This document shows positions 45,836 to 57,090 of a DNA stretch of 64,000 nucleotides, one piece after another; position 1 is the stretch's first letter, and each line of letters starts with the position of its first letter. A program made the position numbers and the translations under genes. The stretch comes from Lycorma delicatula (lineage: Eukaryota > Arthropoda > Insecta > Hemiptera > Fulgoridae). The notes under the pieces are model-generated. The model was not told where the DNA came from, did not search any database, and was given only the letters and a program-made list of their open reading frames with translations. The stretch lies in contig NC_134461.1 of assembly GCF_047948215.1 (NCBI RefSeq), forward strand, positions 85,742,245-85,806,244, given 5' to 3'.

Positions 45836-47081
45836 AAAATGTTAGTAAATAATAATTTATTTATTATAATCTCAGGTATTCTTTAATATGTGATTTTAAA
45901 GCAAATATTACAATTTTGGTTTTAGCGTAAAAAAAATGAAATATCTGTTTTTATTTGTATATTTTAGGCTTCAACATATTAAATTTTACTAAACCATGAC
46001 TTTCAGTGGCAAACATTTAATACTACCTAATGTACAAAGTGTATCCAAAATGGTGGGCTGGCTATACATTTTCGGATTCTACATCAAGATAAACAAAAAA
46101 TGACTGGAAAAATATTTATTTCCTTTTCATTAAGTTTTGATAAAAAAAAAAATGTTTTGATATCAAAGTTAATCTTAAGCTAGACGTTTATTATTCATTT
46201 CTTTGGAAAGGCTTTCCTAACAGAGTTTCTTGAACAGATCAGAAAATTGGAACTCATTAGAATATAAGTTATGATCATAGACTGTGTATGAGTTACACTC
46301 AATACTGTTGCATTCTCACGCAACAGAATCATATCTTTATTTCATCTAGTTTGATCCTTACAAATCAAAGTAGATTTAAGAGGAAATCAGTAATGAATTG
46401 GAGTAATATCAAGTGTTTCAGTATCTTAAATCTATTAACTGTTTTTGATTCTGCAGCAAGTTAAAAAAATACACACCTTTCATATCCCTATACTCAGTAA
46501 TACTACAGAGTGATGGTTTTAAAATGCACACCTTTCATATGCCCAGATGCAGTGGTATTTTAGGGTTATAGTTTTAACTTGTTTTTTTCCTTATCAGTAT
46601 TCTGGGTATTTCCATTACAAACTTTGCCTTTTTGATTTAAGATCAAAATTAAGTACACAAGTTATTAAGTTTGCCACTCCCCTGCTTGGCAATAATTTTT
46701 TAGAATTTAACAGATTCAGATTGTTTCTGGTCTATGATAGAAAATTAACATATTAGTATATTCTTGGGCATGTTTTTCTACTGTATAATCAAAATTTTTA
46801 CATTCACACACATTGGATATTTGCTAATTATTCACAGTTTGCATGTAATAATAATTTATTATTCCATCTATTACAACTGTAATCTTAAAAAGGTCCACCT
46901 TCAATTGTATTTTCACATCAGGATTCATTTTCATCCATGAACTGGCCATCTCTGAAATGTACTACTTTGTAATAAGCATTTCTTAGGTTTAAAGACAACT
47001 AACTGGAAATAAACATTATGATTCAATTAATGGTGAAAAAACAACCCCTCTATTCTCTAAAGACAAAAAACACTTTCTTTT

Positions 47082-50000
47082 TTTGTCTTCAGTTGTTTGG
47101 CTGGTTTGATACAGCTCTCCAAGGATCCCTATCAACTGCCAGTCGTTTCATTTCAGTATACCCCTGTATCCTACATCCCTAAGAATTTGTTTTACATATT
47201 CCAAACGTTGCCTGCGAGCATAATTTTTTCCTTCTACCTTTCCCTCCAATATTAAAGCGACTATTCCAAGATGCCTTAATATGTAGCCTATAAGTCTGTC
47301 TCTTCTTTAAACTATTTTTTTTTTAAATGTTTCTTTCTTCATTGATTTACCGCAACATCTCTTCATTTGCCACTTTATCCATCCATCTGATTTTTAACAT
47401 TCTCCTGTAGCACCACATTTCAAAAGCTTCTAATCTTTCTTCTCAGATAATCCAATCGTCCAAGTTTCACTTCCATATAAATCTACACTCCAAACATAAA
47501 CTTTCAAAAATATTTTGCTGACGTTTAAATTAATTTTTGATGTAAACAAATTATATTTCTGACTGAGGGTTCATTTCGCCTGTGCTATTTGGCATTTTAT
47601 ATTGCTCCTGCTTAGTTCCATTTTTAGTAATTCCACTTCCCAAATAACAAAATTCTTCTACCTCCGTAATCTTTTCTCTTCCAATTTTTGTATTCAGTGG
47701 TTCATCTACATTATTTCTACTACATTTGATTTCTCTCATTTTGTTCTTGTTTATTTTCACGCGGTAGTTTTTGCGTAGGACCTCATCCATGCCATTCACT
47801 GTTTCTTCTAAATCTTTTTTACTCTCAGTTAGAATTACTATATCATCAGCATATCGTACCATCTTTATCTTTTCACTTTGCACTGTTACTCCGGATCTAA
47901 ATTGTTCTTTAACATCATTAACTGCTAGTTCTATGTAAAGATTAAAAAGTAACAGGGGTAGAGAACATCCCTGTCAGACTCTCTTTTTTACTATGGCTTC
48001 CTTCTTAGAGTCTTCAATTATTACTGTTGTTGTTTGGTTCCTGTAGATGTTAGCAATTGTTCTTCTATCTCTGTACTTAAATCCTAATTTATTAAAAATG
48101 CTGAACATTTTATTCCAGTCTACGTTATTAAATGCCTTTTCTAGGTCTATAAATGCCATATATGTTGGTTTGTTTTTCTTTAATCTTCCTTCTACTATTA
48201 ATCTGAGTGCTAAAATTGCTTCCCTTGTCCCTATACTTTTCCTGAAACCAAACTGGTCTTCTCCTACTAATACTTCTACCACTCCCCGTTCAATTCTTCT
48301 GTACAGGATTCTAGTTAAGATTTTTTATGCATAAGTAGTTAAGCTTATTGTTCTGAATTCTTCACATTTATCTGCTTCTGCTTTCTTTGGTGTCATGACA
48401 ATAACACTCTTTTTGAAGTCTGATGGAACTTCCCCCTTTTCGTAATGTTACACACCAGTTTGTATAATCTATCTATCACTTCCTCACCTGCACTGCACAG
48501 TAATTCTGCAGGTATCCTGTCTATCCCAAGAGCTTTTTGGCTATTCAAATCTTCTAATGCTCTCTTAAATTCAGATTTCAGTACTGTATCTCCCTTTTCA
48601 TCCTCTTTGACTTCCTCTTCTTCCTTTATAACACCAGTTTCTAATTATTTCCTCTGTATAACTCATCAATGTATTCCACCCACCTATCGACCTTTTCTTT
48701 TGTTTGGTGTTCCATCTTTGTTCCAAATCAGTGTTTCATCTTTGTTTAACACATTATTAGATTTTAATTTATGTACCACAAAATTCTCCTTAACTTTCCT
48801 GTATGCTCCGTCTATTTTACCAATGATCATTTTTCTTTCCATTCCTGAACACTTTTCTTTAATCCACTCTTCTTTCACTAATCTGCACTTCCTGTTTATA
48901 GCATTTCTTAATTGTCGATAGTTCCTTTTACCTTCTTCATCTCTAGCATTTTTATACTTTCTACGTTCATCCATCAGCTGCAATATATCGTCTGAAATCC
49001 AAGGTTTTCTACCAGTTCTCTTTGTTTCGCATAAGTTTGTTTCTGCTGATTTAAGAATTTCCTTTTTAACATTCTTCCATTCTTTTTCTACATTTTCTAC
49101 TTTATCTTTTTTACTCAGACCTCTTGCGATGTCCTCCTTAAAAATCTTCTTTACCTCTCTTCCTCAAGCTTCTCTAAATTCCACCAATTCATCTGATACA
49201 TTTTCTTCAGCTTTTTAAACCCCAATCTACATTTCATTATCACTAAATTATGGTCGCTATCAATGTCTGCTCCAGGATAAGCTTTGCAGTCGACGAGTTG
49301 CTTTCTAAATCTTTGTTTAACCATGATATAATCTATCTGATACCTTGCAATATCAGCTGGCTTATTTCATGTGTACATTCTTCTATTATGATTTTTAAAC
49401 TGGGTGTTGGCAATTACTAAATTATACTTTGGGCAAAACTCAATAAGTTGTTCCTCTCTTTCATTTTCTTTTGCCCAGCCCATATTCACCCACAATATTT
49501 CCTTTCTTGTCTTTTCTAATGTCTGTATTCCACTCTCCAAGTATTATTAAATTTTTATCCCCTTTTATGTGATTAATTGCTTTGTCAATTTTTTCGTATA
49601 CACGCTCTACCTCATCATCAGCATGGGCCTTTGTAGGCATATCGATGTTAACAATCGTTGTTGGGTTAGGTTTTGATTTTATCCTTATTACAGTGATTCT
49701 GTCGCTATGCATTTTGAAATACTCTACTCTCTTCCCTATCTTCTTGTTCATTATGAAACCTACTCCTTCCTGCTCTTTATTTGAAGTTGTGTTAATTATT
49801 CTAAAATCACCTGACCAAAAGTCATTTTCCTCTCCCCATCAAACCTCACTAATTCCTATTACATCTACATTTAATCTATCCATTTCCCTCTTTTATTTTC
49901 TAATCTACCAACCTTTTGTAGACTTCTAACATTCCACACTCCGATTTGTAGAATGCTATTTTTTAATTTTGTGGTGATCCCTTCCTTAGTAGTCCCCACC

Positions 50001-50210
50001 CGGAGATCTGAACAGAGAACTAGTTTACTTCTGGAATATTTTACCAAGGAAGGTGCCTCCTTCTTTTTTATGAAAATGCAGAGAGTTACATTTTCTTGGA
50101 AAAAAAGCAGCTGTAGTTTTTCATTGTTTTCAGTTGCGCAGTACTCAGACGATTGAGTGATGCTGATTTGGCCGTTTAAGTCCTTCTGACCCACACCCTT
50201 AGCAATAATA
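47082..50210 (-). mobile_element. RTE-like LINE, inactive copy 2
   Basis: A minus-strand copy of the LINE at 4457-7542. It shows an N-terminal block GVWNVRSLQKVGRLENKRG (49880-49950), an endonuclease block NLIILGEWNTDIRKDKKGN (49490-49560), a reverse transcriptase EDQFGFRKSIGTREAILALR (48190-48265) with FIDLEKAFNNVDW (about 48115-48165), and a YADDIVILTESKKDLEE polymerase box (47790-47860). The canonical YADD is intact here although it is damaged in copy 1. Frameshifts and stops still break the ORF. It sits in a cuticle-gene intron in the sense orientation. The long + frames opposite it are antisense shadows. Confidence 0.87.
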
Positions 50211-50404
50211 GTAATGGTTAAATTCTATGAAGAAAATAAAAAAGCAGTGCTTTCTAATAAAAAATGTTTTTTTTTTTTTTTTTTTAAATCTATCAGCCAT
50301 TCTGCATCTTTAAAATCATTTATTGGCCCTTGTACTTAAATTTTAGTTATTTTATTTTAAGAATAATGATTTTATTTAACTGTAAATCAGTAATGGATAT
50401 ATAC

Positions 50405-50614
50405 CTGTGCAACTGGTTTCTTTACTCTAATTGGAGCCTCTCTATCTCGCTCTCTTTCCTGAAACTGTTTAACAAATTGTTGCGGTTGTTGTTTCTGTGG
50501 TTGATTTCTTACAACTTGTTGTTGTTGTACTATCTGTTGCCTGCTGGGCTGTTGCCTTGAGAATTGTTGTATTGGAGTTGGTGCAGATTGTACTGGAGCG
50601 GCAGTTGTTCTAAA
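50405..50614 (-). CDS. Cuticular protein, Gln-rich exon
   Basis: A 70-codon exon between acceptor TTTTTACAG and donor GTATAT, phase 0 at both ends. It encodes a low-complexity linker (SRQQPSRQQIVQQQQVVRNQ, then KQQPQQFVKQF) and a charged end REAPIRVKKPVAQ that runs directly into VLRRYRED of the R&R exon. Its length is an exact codon multiple, so skipping it would preserve the frame; alternative splicing is possible but unproven. Such Gln- and Pro-rich arms are common in extended cuticular proteins. Confidence 0.88.
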
Positions 50615-52958
50615 CTGTAAAAATAAAAATAAATATTGCTGTTTATTATTAATGTTACCATTTGTTATTGCAAAATTATTTATATTTACTATTTAGTAGG
50701 ATCCAAGAGTAGTGTTTAGTCTTACAAAACACTACAACACACTTCCCAACATAATGTTTTGTTTATTTATTTTATTAATCTAATTTGATACATCTATGAA
50801 ATGTTTTGTATAAATACAAAATGCTAGTTTTCTTTGTTTTACAGTTTAAAGATTAAAGGTTGTAAAAAAAGTTGAAAATGTTGTAATGCAAGAAGACTAA
50901 CTAGTTATATGCATCTTAATGAAAAAGAAAACTGGAAAACACTTATAAAATTATTAAAAATTTTTCTCAATGAATATTCTTTTGTAAGATTATTCTATTG
51001 TTTAAAACAAATTTTGTTAGTAGTAACAACATGTGTAAAAATCAGTACACATAAAAACCTCTACTCAATACAAATGAGCTCTAAAGAAGGAGGGAGTGAC
51101 AGAGAAAGTGAGAGAGAGTAATTGTTATGTGTTGTAAATATTCTAATTAAGCATATCTTTCTAATATCATATAATTTATTCACAACCTACCAGTACATTT
51201 GTTTACAATTTTTATTAAGAGATTTCAAAATACAGTACATTTTATTTAACAAAAAAAAAAAAAAAAAAAAAACATAAAAAAACAAATATAATAAATCATG
51301 AATGCATAAACTATGTAATAAAAGAGTTTGTATAATTAATATTCAGTCTCTTTATCTCAGAAAAAATATATAATGTTATTAATTTTCCTATTAGATATAT
51401 AGTATCATTAAAAAGTTTCTTTTCCATGTTTAAAATTTATTATTAGAGTTATTGTGTAACTACTAAAATTTTTTTACATTCTAAATTTTCTTTACTAAAA
51501 TATATGTATTTAATTTACTTGCTTGGCTACTACTGTTTGCCTGTTTGTTTGGTTAGGTTAATATTCTTAAAAAGTTTAGCATTTCCTAGTTCATGTAATT
51601 AGATTGTTTGTTATCTTTAGTTCATTGGTATGGTTAAATCAAGGGTAGATTTAAGGAAAATAAACATTACTAAAATAGGAAAATGAACAAGCTCATGAAA
51701 CCATTTATTTAAAAAAAAACTTGGGCAGAAAGAAGTAGAAAATACATTTCATAATTCCTATAGTTAAAAAATATTAACATGTTTCACTATAATTAGGTCT
51801 ATTAACATATAACCTGATTTAAATCAATAGAATTATTTTGAACAGAAATAAAGAAATGTATGAAATATATGGTGGTTGATAGCATATATTTTAATTATAG
51901 ACTAGTGATGTGTTTTAAAATATATTAAAAGATGTCTTTATCAAACAGGATTTGAAGTATGGATTAGAAAATGTGATCATGTAAAAATGTTAAAGGATGT
52001 CTATTGAAAAAGCCTATAAATTACTTGTGATAATCACTAAACACAAATTACTTGTGATAACACTAATAGGGAAGGTTGTACTGATGTTAGCTTGGCAAAT
52101 GATTTTTGTGTTGATGCACTTTAATTAGAATAATTTTCTATAAATAATGAATTCATACTAAACAAATAAATTGTCTATTGAAAAAAAAAATTAATTATTT
52201 ACAATCAATTAAATAAATTCCACAAGTCAGCATTAAATAAATTCCTGTATTATGTATCTAACTGTTTTAGTTTATTTCATTAAACTTTTACAGATTTGTA
52301 AATCTGAATAATACAAGTAGGCTAAAGATCTTCGTACATGTTTATAATGTACTATAGAACAAATAAAATAATGTTTTTAAAAATATTCACTTGTACTTAA
52401 TAAATTTTTACAAGAAAATTGAAGTATAAACCTTATTTTGTAGGTAAGTGTATGGGAATAAATACCTGAGCTGTCACAAATACAAATAAGCTTTGCACAG
52501 TCATCCAGTCATGGTTCAAATATTTAGAACACCCCTAGTCTAGATACTTGGATTTCAAATTTAGAATTGTAATTGGGAAGATTTTCTGAAATTCTCTTAA
52601 AAAAAATCTCTTTACTCCCCATCGGAACCAAAAAATAAATAAGAGTAGCAAAATATTTCTCTAGAAGAAGCCTCAAATTACACTAATACTGTAATAATGT
52701 ATTTAGAATGCTGTAGTGATATTGAGGGGATGTTCAATTACATTTATCGTGGGCTACCTAGAGATTATTTTCTGAAACTGTCTACTAGAATTTTGCCAAC
52801 TATTAAACTATGTAAGTTATTAACTTATGTATAAAGGGAATATTGGACTATAATGAATGACTTACTGCCAATTAGTTAACTAAATTTTATATATTATTTT
52901 GGTCAGCTGTTAATCACCACTACAATGTTATGATCATATTCTAATTTGGTAATTATAC
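50615..52958 (-). other. 2.3-kb intron of the cuticular protein gene
   Basis: Donor GTATAATT at 52958 and acceptor TTTACAG at 50615. It contains a run of about 24 A at 51250-51273 and AT-rich DNA. No transposon coding sequence was recognised. Confidence 0.7.
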
Positions 52959-53516
52959 CTGTTGTCTGGTTGGCGTTGGAAAATCTATATCTGGTGATGG
53001 TGTTGGTATAAATGCTGGTCGTTCAGGTCTGAAAGCAGCTGGAGATGATGGCAGAGGAGGACGTGGTCCAGGACGTATTTGAGCTGGTTGTGGTTGAGGT
53101 GACTGGCCGATTGGTTCGGAATGTGGTGCAGGACTAGGTGACACATCTTGAAATGAATTCAATTGCTGTTCGATCGATTGTTGTTCTTCTGGATCTTCGA
53201 TGACAGGTCTAGGTGGAATCTGTATATCATTAACTGGTTGTGGTTGTGGCTGTGGTGCTACCGGTAATGGCCGTGCTTGAGGTGGACCGTTCAGTCTACC
53301 GATTCGTCCAGATGGTCGCCTGATTTTAATTGGTGGTGGTACTGGATCAGATACTAATTGGCTCGGTGGGAATCTTCTTGGTTGTGCTCTAAATTGGGGC
53401 CCTCCCCCAACAGGTACAGCACCAGGAATAACTGGTCGACGAGGAACTGGTGCACCACCAAAATCATCCACAGGAAACTGCGCTGATACAATTACACTCA
53501 ATGCAGTTAGTGATAT
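52959..53516 (-). CDS. Cuticular protein, signal peptide and Pro-rich exon
   Basis: After the acceptor CTGTTACAG, 186 codons begin ISLTALSVIVSAQFPVDDFG. Together with the ATG exon this forms a short hydrophobic signal peptide, likely cleaved before QFPVDD. The rest is rich in Pro, Arg and Gln (VPRRPVIPGAVPVGGGPQFR; PVAPQPQPQPVND; RPGPRPPLPSSPAAFRPERP), ending PTPTRQQ before the donor. The protein is therefore secreted to the cuticle, with a disordered arm ahead of the chitin-binding domain. The first methionine is not in this exon: the frame has no ATG before the signal. Confidence 0.9.
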
Positions 53517-53755
53517 CTGTAACAGAATGAATATTGCATGATTAATATTAATGTAATTAAATAAACATTCAAATGACAGTATTCAACAACTAATTATTTA
53601 TGAATATTAAGTGCCAAAACTAATACTTATAGGTGGTCTAACAATAAGTAATAACAAGGAACAAGGTGTCAAGAAAGAGGAAATAGGATGAATGGTAAAA
53701 AGTAATGATTTATCCATTAGGATATGTCATAATCTAAAATATTAAGTAGTCTTAC

Positions 53756-53758
53756 CAT
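53756..53758 (-). CDS. Cuticular protein, start-codon exon
   Basis: ATG at 53758-53756 is followed immediately by the donor GTAAGA. Splicing over 239 bp to 53516 gives MISLTALSVIVSA, a good signal peptide, in phase 0. First coding exons of only one to a few codons are a known habit of insect cuticular protein genes. Total coding length with the other three exons is 1113 nt, or 370 residues. No clear TATA box was identified upstream. Confidence 0.75.
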
Positions 53759-54239
53759 CACCTGAATGTTTCTAGATACCTGATGAAAATATTTGCTCTG
53801 TTGTACGCTAGGTTCTAACTTGATACTAATTTTAACTATGTTGGCTATAAGCTAAGTGTAGGATTATTGTACTTCAACAAAACTCTTTTAAACAATTAAA
53901 TTCAATCTAACCAAATGAATTAATTGTTCATTTTGGATAATTTTTAAAAACACAAGTTCAAACTAATCTAATTTACACAGATCAATCTTCAAAAATCCCT
54001 AGACAAATTACAATCTTTCAATTTTTGTAATGGTCAAATGGTTTGTTTTCATTTCTACTTAGTAAACAGGGAACAGTTTGTATCTGTGTTTTTGCTCTCC
54101 CATGGACAAAGCGCAGTAAAAAGATAAAATTTGCGCCCTTTTTCCTTTCATTTTATTCATAGATTATATAATAAATTCAGACTATAATTCTAATAACACA
54201 CTATGCAAGGAAATGGTTTAAAATTATTTAATAAATAAT
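53759..54239. other. Upstream region of the cuticular protein gene
   Basis: Contains the leader and probable promoter (minus). A weak TTATAGCC occurs at about 53844-53851, too far from consensus to call. Nothing else was recognised. Confidence 0.3.
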
Positions 54240-54610
54240 GTTGACACATTACTACTTCAATCTGATTTTAATGATCTTGTAGAATGGTTTGTTAAAGACA
54301 AATTACATTTAATATTTTTAATATGCAGTCACTTCATGCTCTAGAAAAAAGGCTTCTGCTGAGTTTGATTACAGTACAAAAACCTGATGTTAATGTTTCA
54401 CTTCAGAACTAAATGAACTGGGGATAATTTTTGATTCCATTTTTACTAGCCATATAATGAATACATTTAAGAATGTGTGCTGATGTATGCATCTCATTAG
54501 AAGGAGCTGCAGAAATTTGGGTAAATGAGATCTTCTAGAAACTTTATTTTTTCATAGGGAGATCACTTTTGGAGTTTTTCTATGATGGTGTGAAAGCCAT
54601 ATTGTACAAT
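54240..54610 (+). mobile_element. Non-LTR (Jockey/CR1-like) reverse transcriptase relic
   Basis: + frames give LLLQSDFNDLVEWFVKDKLH (the block after the YADD box), KKASAEFDYS, and SELNELGIIFDSIFTSHI with its LGxxFDxxLxF-type strand. These are typical of Jockey-superfamily elements. Several stops; a very old fragment. Confidence 0.5.
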
Positions 54611-56450
54611 TCACAATCAGGTCATGGAACCAGTAAAAATCAAATTTATCTGTAATTTGTATTTCTATAAGTTTCATTTATATTTATTCATAATAATTAT
54701 GAAATAATACAATATGCTTTTCAATTTAAAATAATTTCAAGCCAATGTCGACTGGCTGCAATAATTTTTCAAAACAATTTGCTTTCAGTGACACAATAAA
54801 TGTTAGTAAAAACTCTTTATGTTTTCACTTTTCATAATTGTTCAAAAAATTTGTTTTATTTATAATGTAGTTTTCTCCACTTAATCTAACTAAAAAGATT
54901 TAATTATTGAACTAGTTTCCTTAAATCTGACTTAAGGGTTACTTAAAACCTTTTTTTTTGCCTTTTGCATCTGTAGAAAGAAAAAAAAGGTTTTCTCATT
55001 GTAATCTTGTGAAATTTAATGCTTATATGCAGTAAACATACAAAGTCAAACATATTTTTTGTCTGATAGCATAGAAATTTCTTTTTGTTTCCCTCTCATT
55101 TTTTCTTCTTATGTGCAGTAATATTTATTTTATTTTTATTTTATTGTATACATTTTTATTACAATAATTTATTAGAATTTCTTTCTACTTTGGTTTTATA
55201 AATTTTTATTTTCATATATTGTTTACATATGTTTTTTTTTACTTTGATTGGATGTAATAATATTTCGTGAAATTGAACAAAACAAGGCCTGTTGGAAGGA
55301 ATTCAATATAAATATGTAAATAATTATTGTATAACAGTGAAAGTTGTTTAGGTACTAAATCTGAAGAATCAATAGCATTGAAATACAGAATAGTACCATT
55401 CTTAACAAACTTTGACTTGTATTCAATAGATTTAGCAAGTACTATCTATTGACATCTATACAAAATAACAGCTTAGTACTACATTATTCTGACGATATTT
55501 ATATATTTGTATGCATAGGTATGTTACAAGTAACAAAGCTGCATTAATGAATGGCTATAATGTATTGAAATGCACTATGTCAACAGAAAGGGATGTTTAA
55601 ATCTGTTACTCTATTCTAAACATCCAAGTATTAAGTATAAGTAAGACTGCAATAAATGTAAAACATGATGTTAATTTCTCTTAGAATAATGTTGTTCAAT
55701 ATTTAGTCAGTTTCTCTGGTGAAAAATTGAGAGGTGTCATTTGCAGGCATAAAAATCATTTGAATATCCTAGGGCTTAATATACAAATAGGCAATGGTAC
55801 ATTCTGCTGTATGAAAAAGTGAGCAAAAAATCGTTTTACTATTCATCCCGCTAGTAATGCTTGTGTAGAATGTTGTTATTCTTGAACACTAATGTACCAT
55901 TTTTGAAAATGACTTGTCTCATTTAAAATCATCCATAATTGCTCATTCATGGTGCCTAAATGATAAGAAGAAAATTAATAGATTACGAGAAACTGTTGTT
56001 AAATTTAATTCATAGTAGAAGACTAATAAGCCTGTTTGATGTCAATTAGATTTCTTGCTTTGGGTGACTAATAATATTACAGCTGATAAAATCAAAAGGC
56101 AGTATAAGATTTTCATAATTCAGAAAATGGATTTTCTGTATTGTGAACATCACAAATCTGTGGTGAGTTTGAAAATGCAGCATGAATGATGTGTGTGTGT
56201 GCACATGTGAACATAAATATTTATATAAAAATTAAATTCCATTGTGTAAGGTAAAACATTTGTTAATTGCTTTCATTTTCTAATATCATCATTTATTTAA
56301 TGTTTTTTATATTCCTTTTTATTCAGTGGAAATCTTTTAAACATAATATAATTATTTTATCCTATATCCTCATTATTTGTTTTTTATATTTCAATGAATA
56401 TCTTTTCATACAGAGTATCCTATAATTTTCCATACATAGAAAAATAAACA
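54611..56450. other. Intergenic AT-rich DNA
   Basis: No supported gene or element. T-rich runs are at 54950 and 55230 and a short (GT)n run at 56190. Confidence 0.4.
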
Positions 56451-56600
56451 TTATTTATCAGCATTAAGATTTCTTCCAATGAAAAATGGCCCAATAATTC
56501 TGTCACCCCATATCCTGGCCCACACCATCACTTTACCAGCATCTTGACTCCTTAATGGACTCATCCAGTGAGGCTCCATTACTTCAATAAAATAGGTTTT
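56451..56600 (-). mobile_element. IS630-like transposase fragment
   Basis: The minus frame reads MEPHWMSPLRSQDAGKVMVW followed by ARIWGDRIIGPFFIGRNLN. This is the block after the first catalytic aspartate of IS630-like transposases, where VMVWAGI-x-GDRIIGP is typical. It ends at a stop at 56451 and the rest is missing. Confidence 0.55.
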
Positions 56601-56689
56601 GCCAATTAACCTCTCCATTAATTCCATTCTATTCTTATTGTTTCTCTTCTTCCTCTTGTCCATATTTTACTACAACAGAGGACTATACT

Positions 56690-57090
56690 TCATAAAAAAA
56701 TGTTTAAGAATATTTTTCTAATTCTGAAATCTATATATTACACTAGTAGGACTTAGTTTTTGCATGAAAGCTCTCTTTACTTCTGCTAGTCTACTTCTGT
56801 TGCATTCTATTTTAATATTTTATCCTCTATCATATTTTATTATTATATTTTTTAATCTTAATTACTTTCCAGTTGAATCTCTCAAATAATAAAGAGTCCA
56901 TGCCATTAGAAATTCATGCAAACTTATTTTTTTCTGCCAAAAGAACGATATCATTAAAAAATCTCAACATTTTAATTATTTCTCTGCGAATACTTCAATT
57001 TTGAATTTATCCTTTAATTTCTGTGTTACTTCTTCTATAAATCTGGTAACAAGCAATGAAAATAGATTGCATTCTTGCCTTACTCTTTTT
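56690..57090 (-). mobile_element. Non-LTR reverse transcriptase relic with degraded polymerase box
   Basis: On the minus strand, MQSIFIACYQIYRRSNTEIK is followed by MLRFFNDIVLLAEKNKFA (about 56930-56985), a degraded form of the R-YADDIVLLAE box, and NGMDSLL. Stops and AT drift are heavy. Confidence 0.45.

Larger units (their letters stand above)
44755..50404 (-). other. 5.65-kb intron of the cuticular protein gene
   Basis: Bounded by donor GTATAT (50404) and acceptor TTTCAG (44755). It contains a mariner relic on + (45205-45835) and an RTE-like LINE on - (47082-50210). The remainder (44755-45204, 45836-47081) is AT-rich with no further recognised features. Confidence 0.75.

Noticed and set aside
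48445..48921. 158-codon plus-strand frame
   Set aside because: Antisense of the RTE-like LINE; the minus strand carries reverse transcriptase motifs over the same bases.
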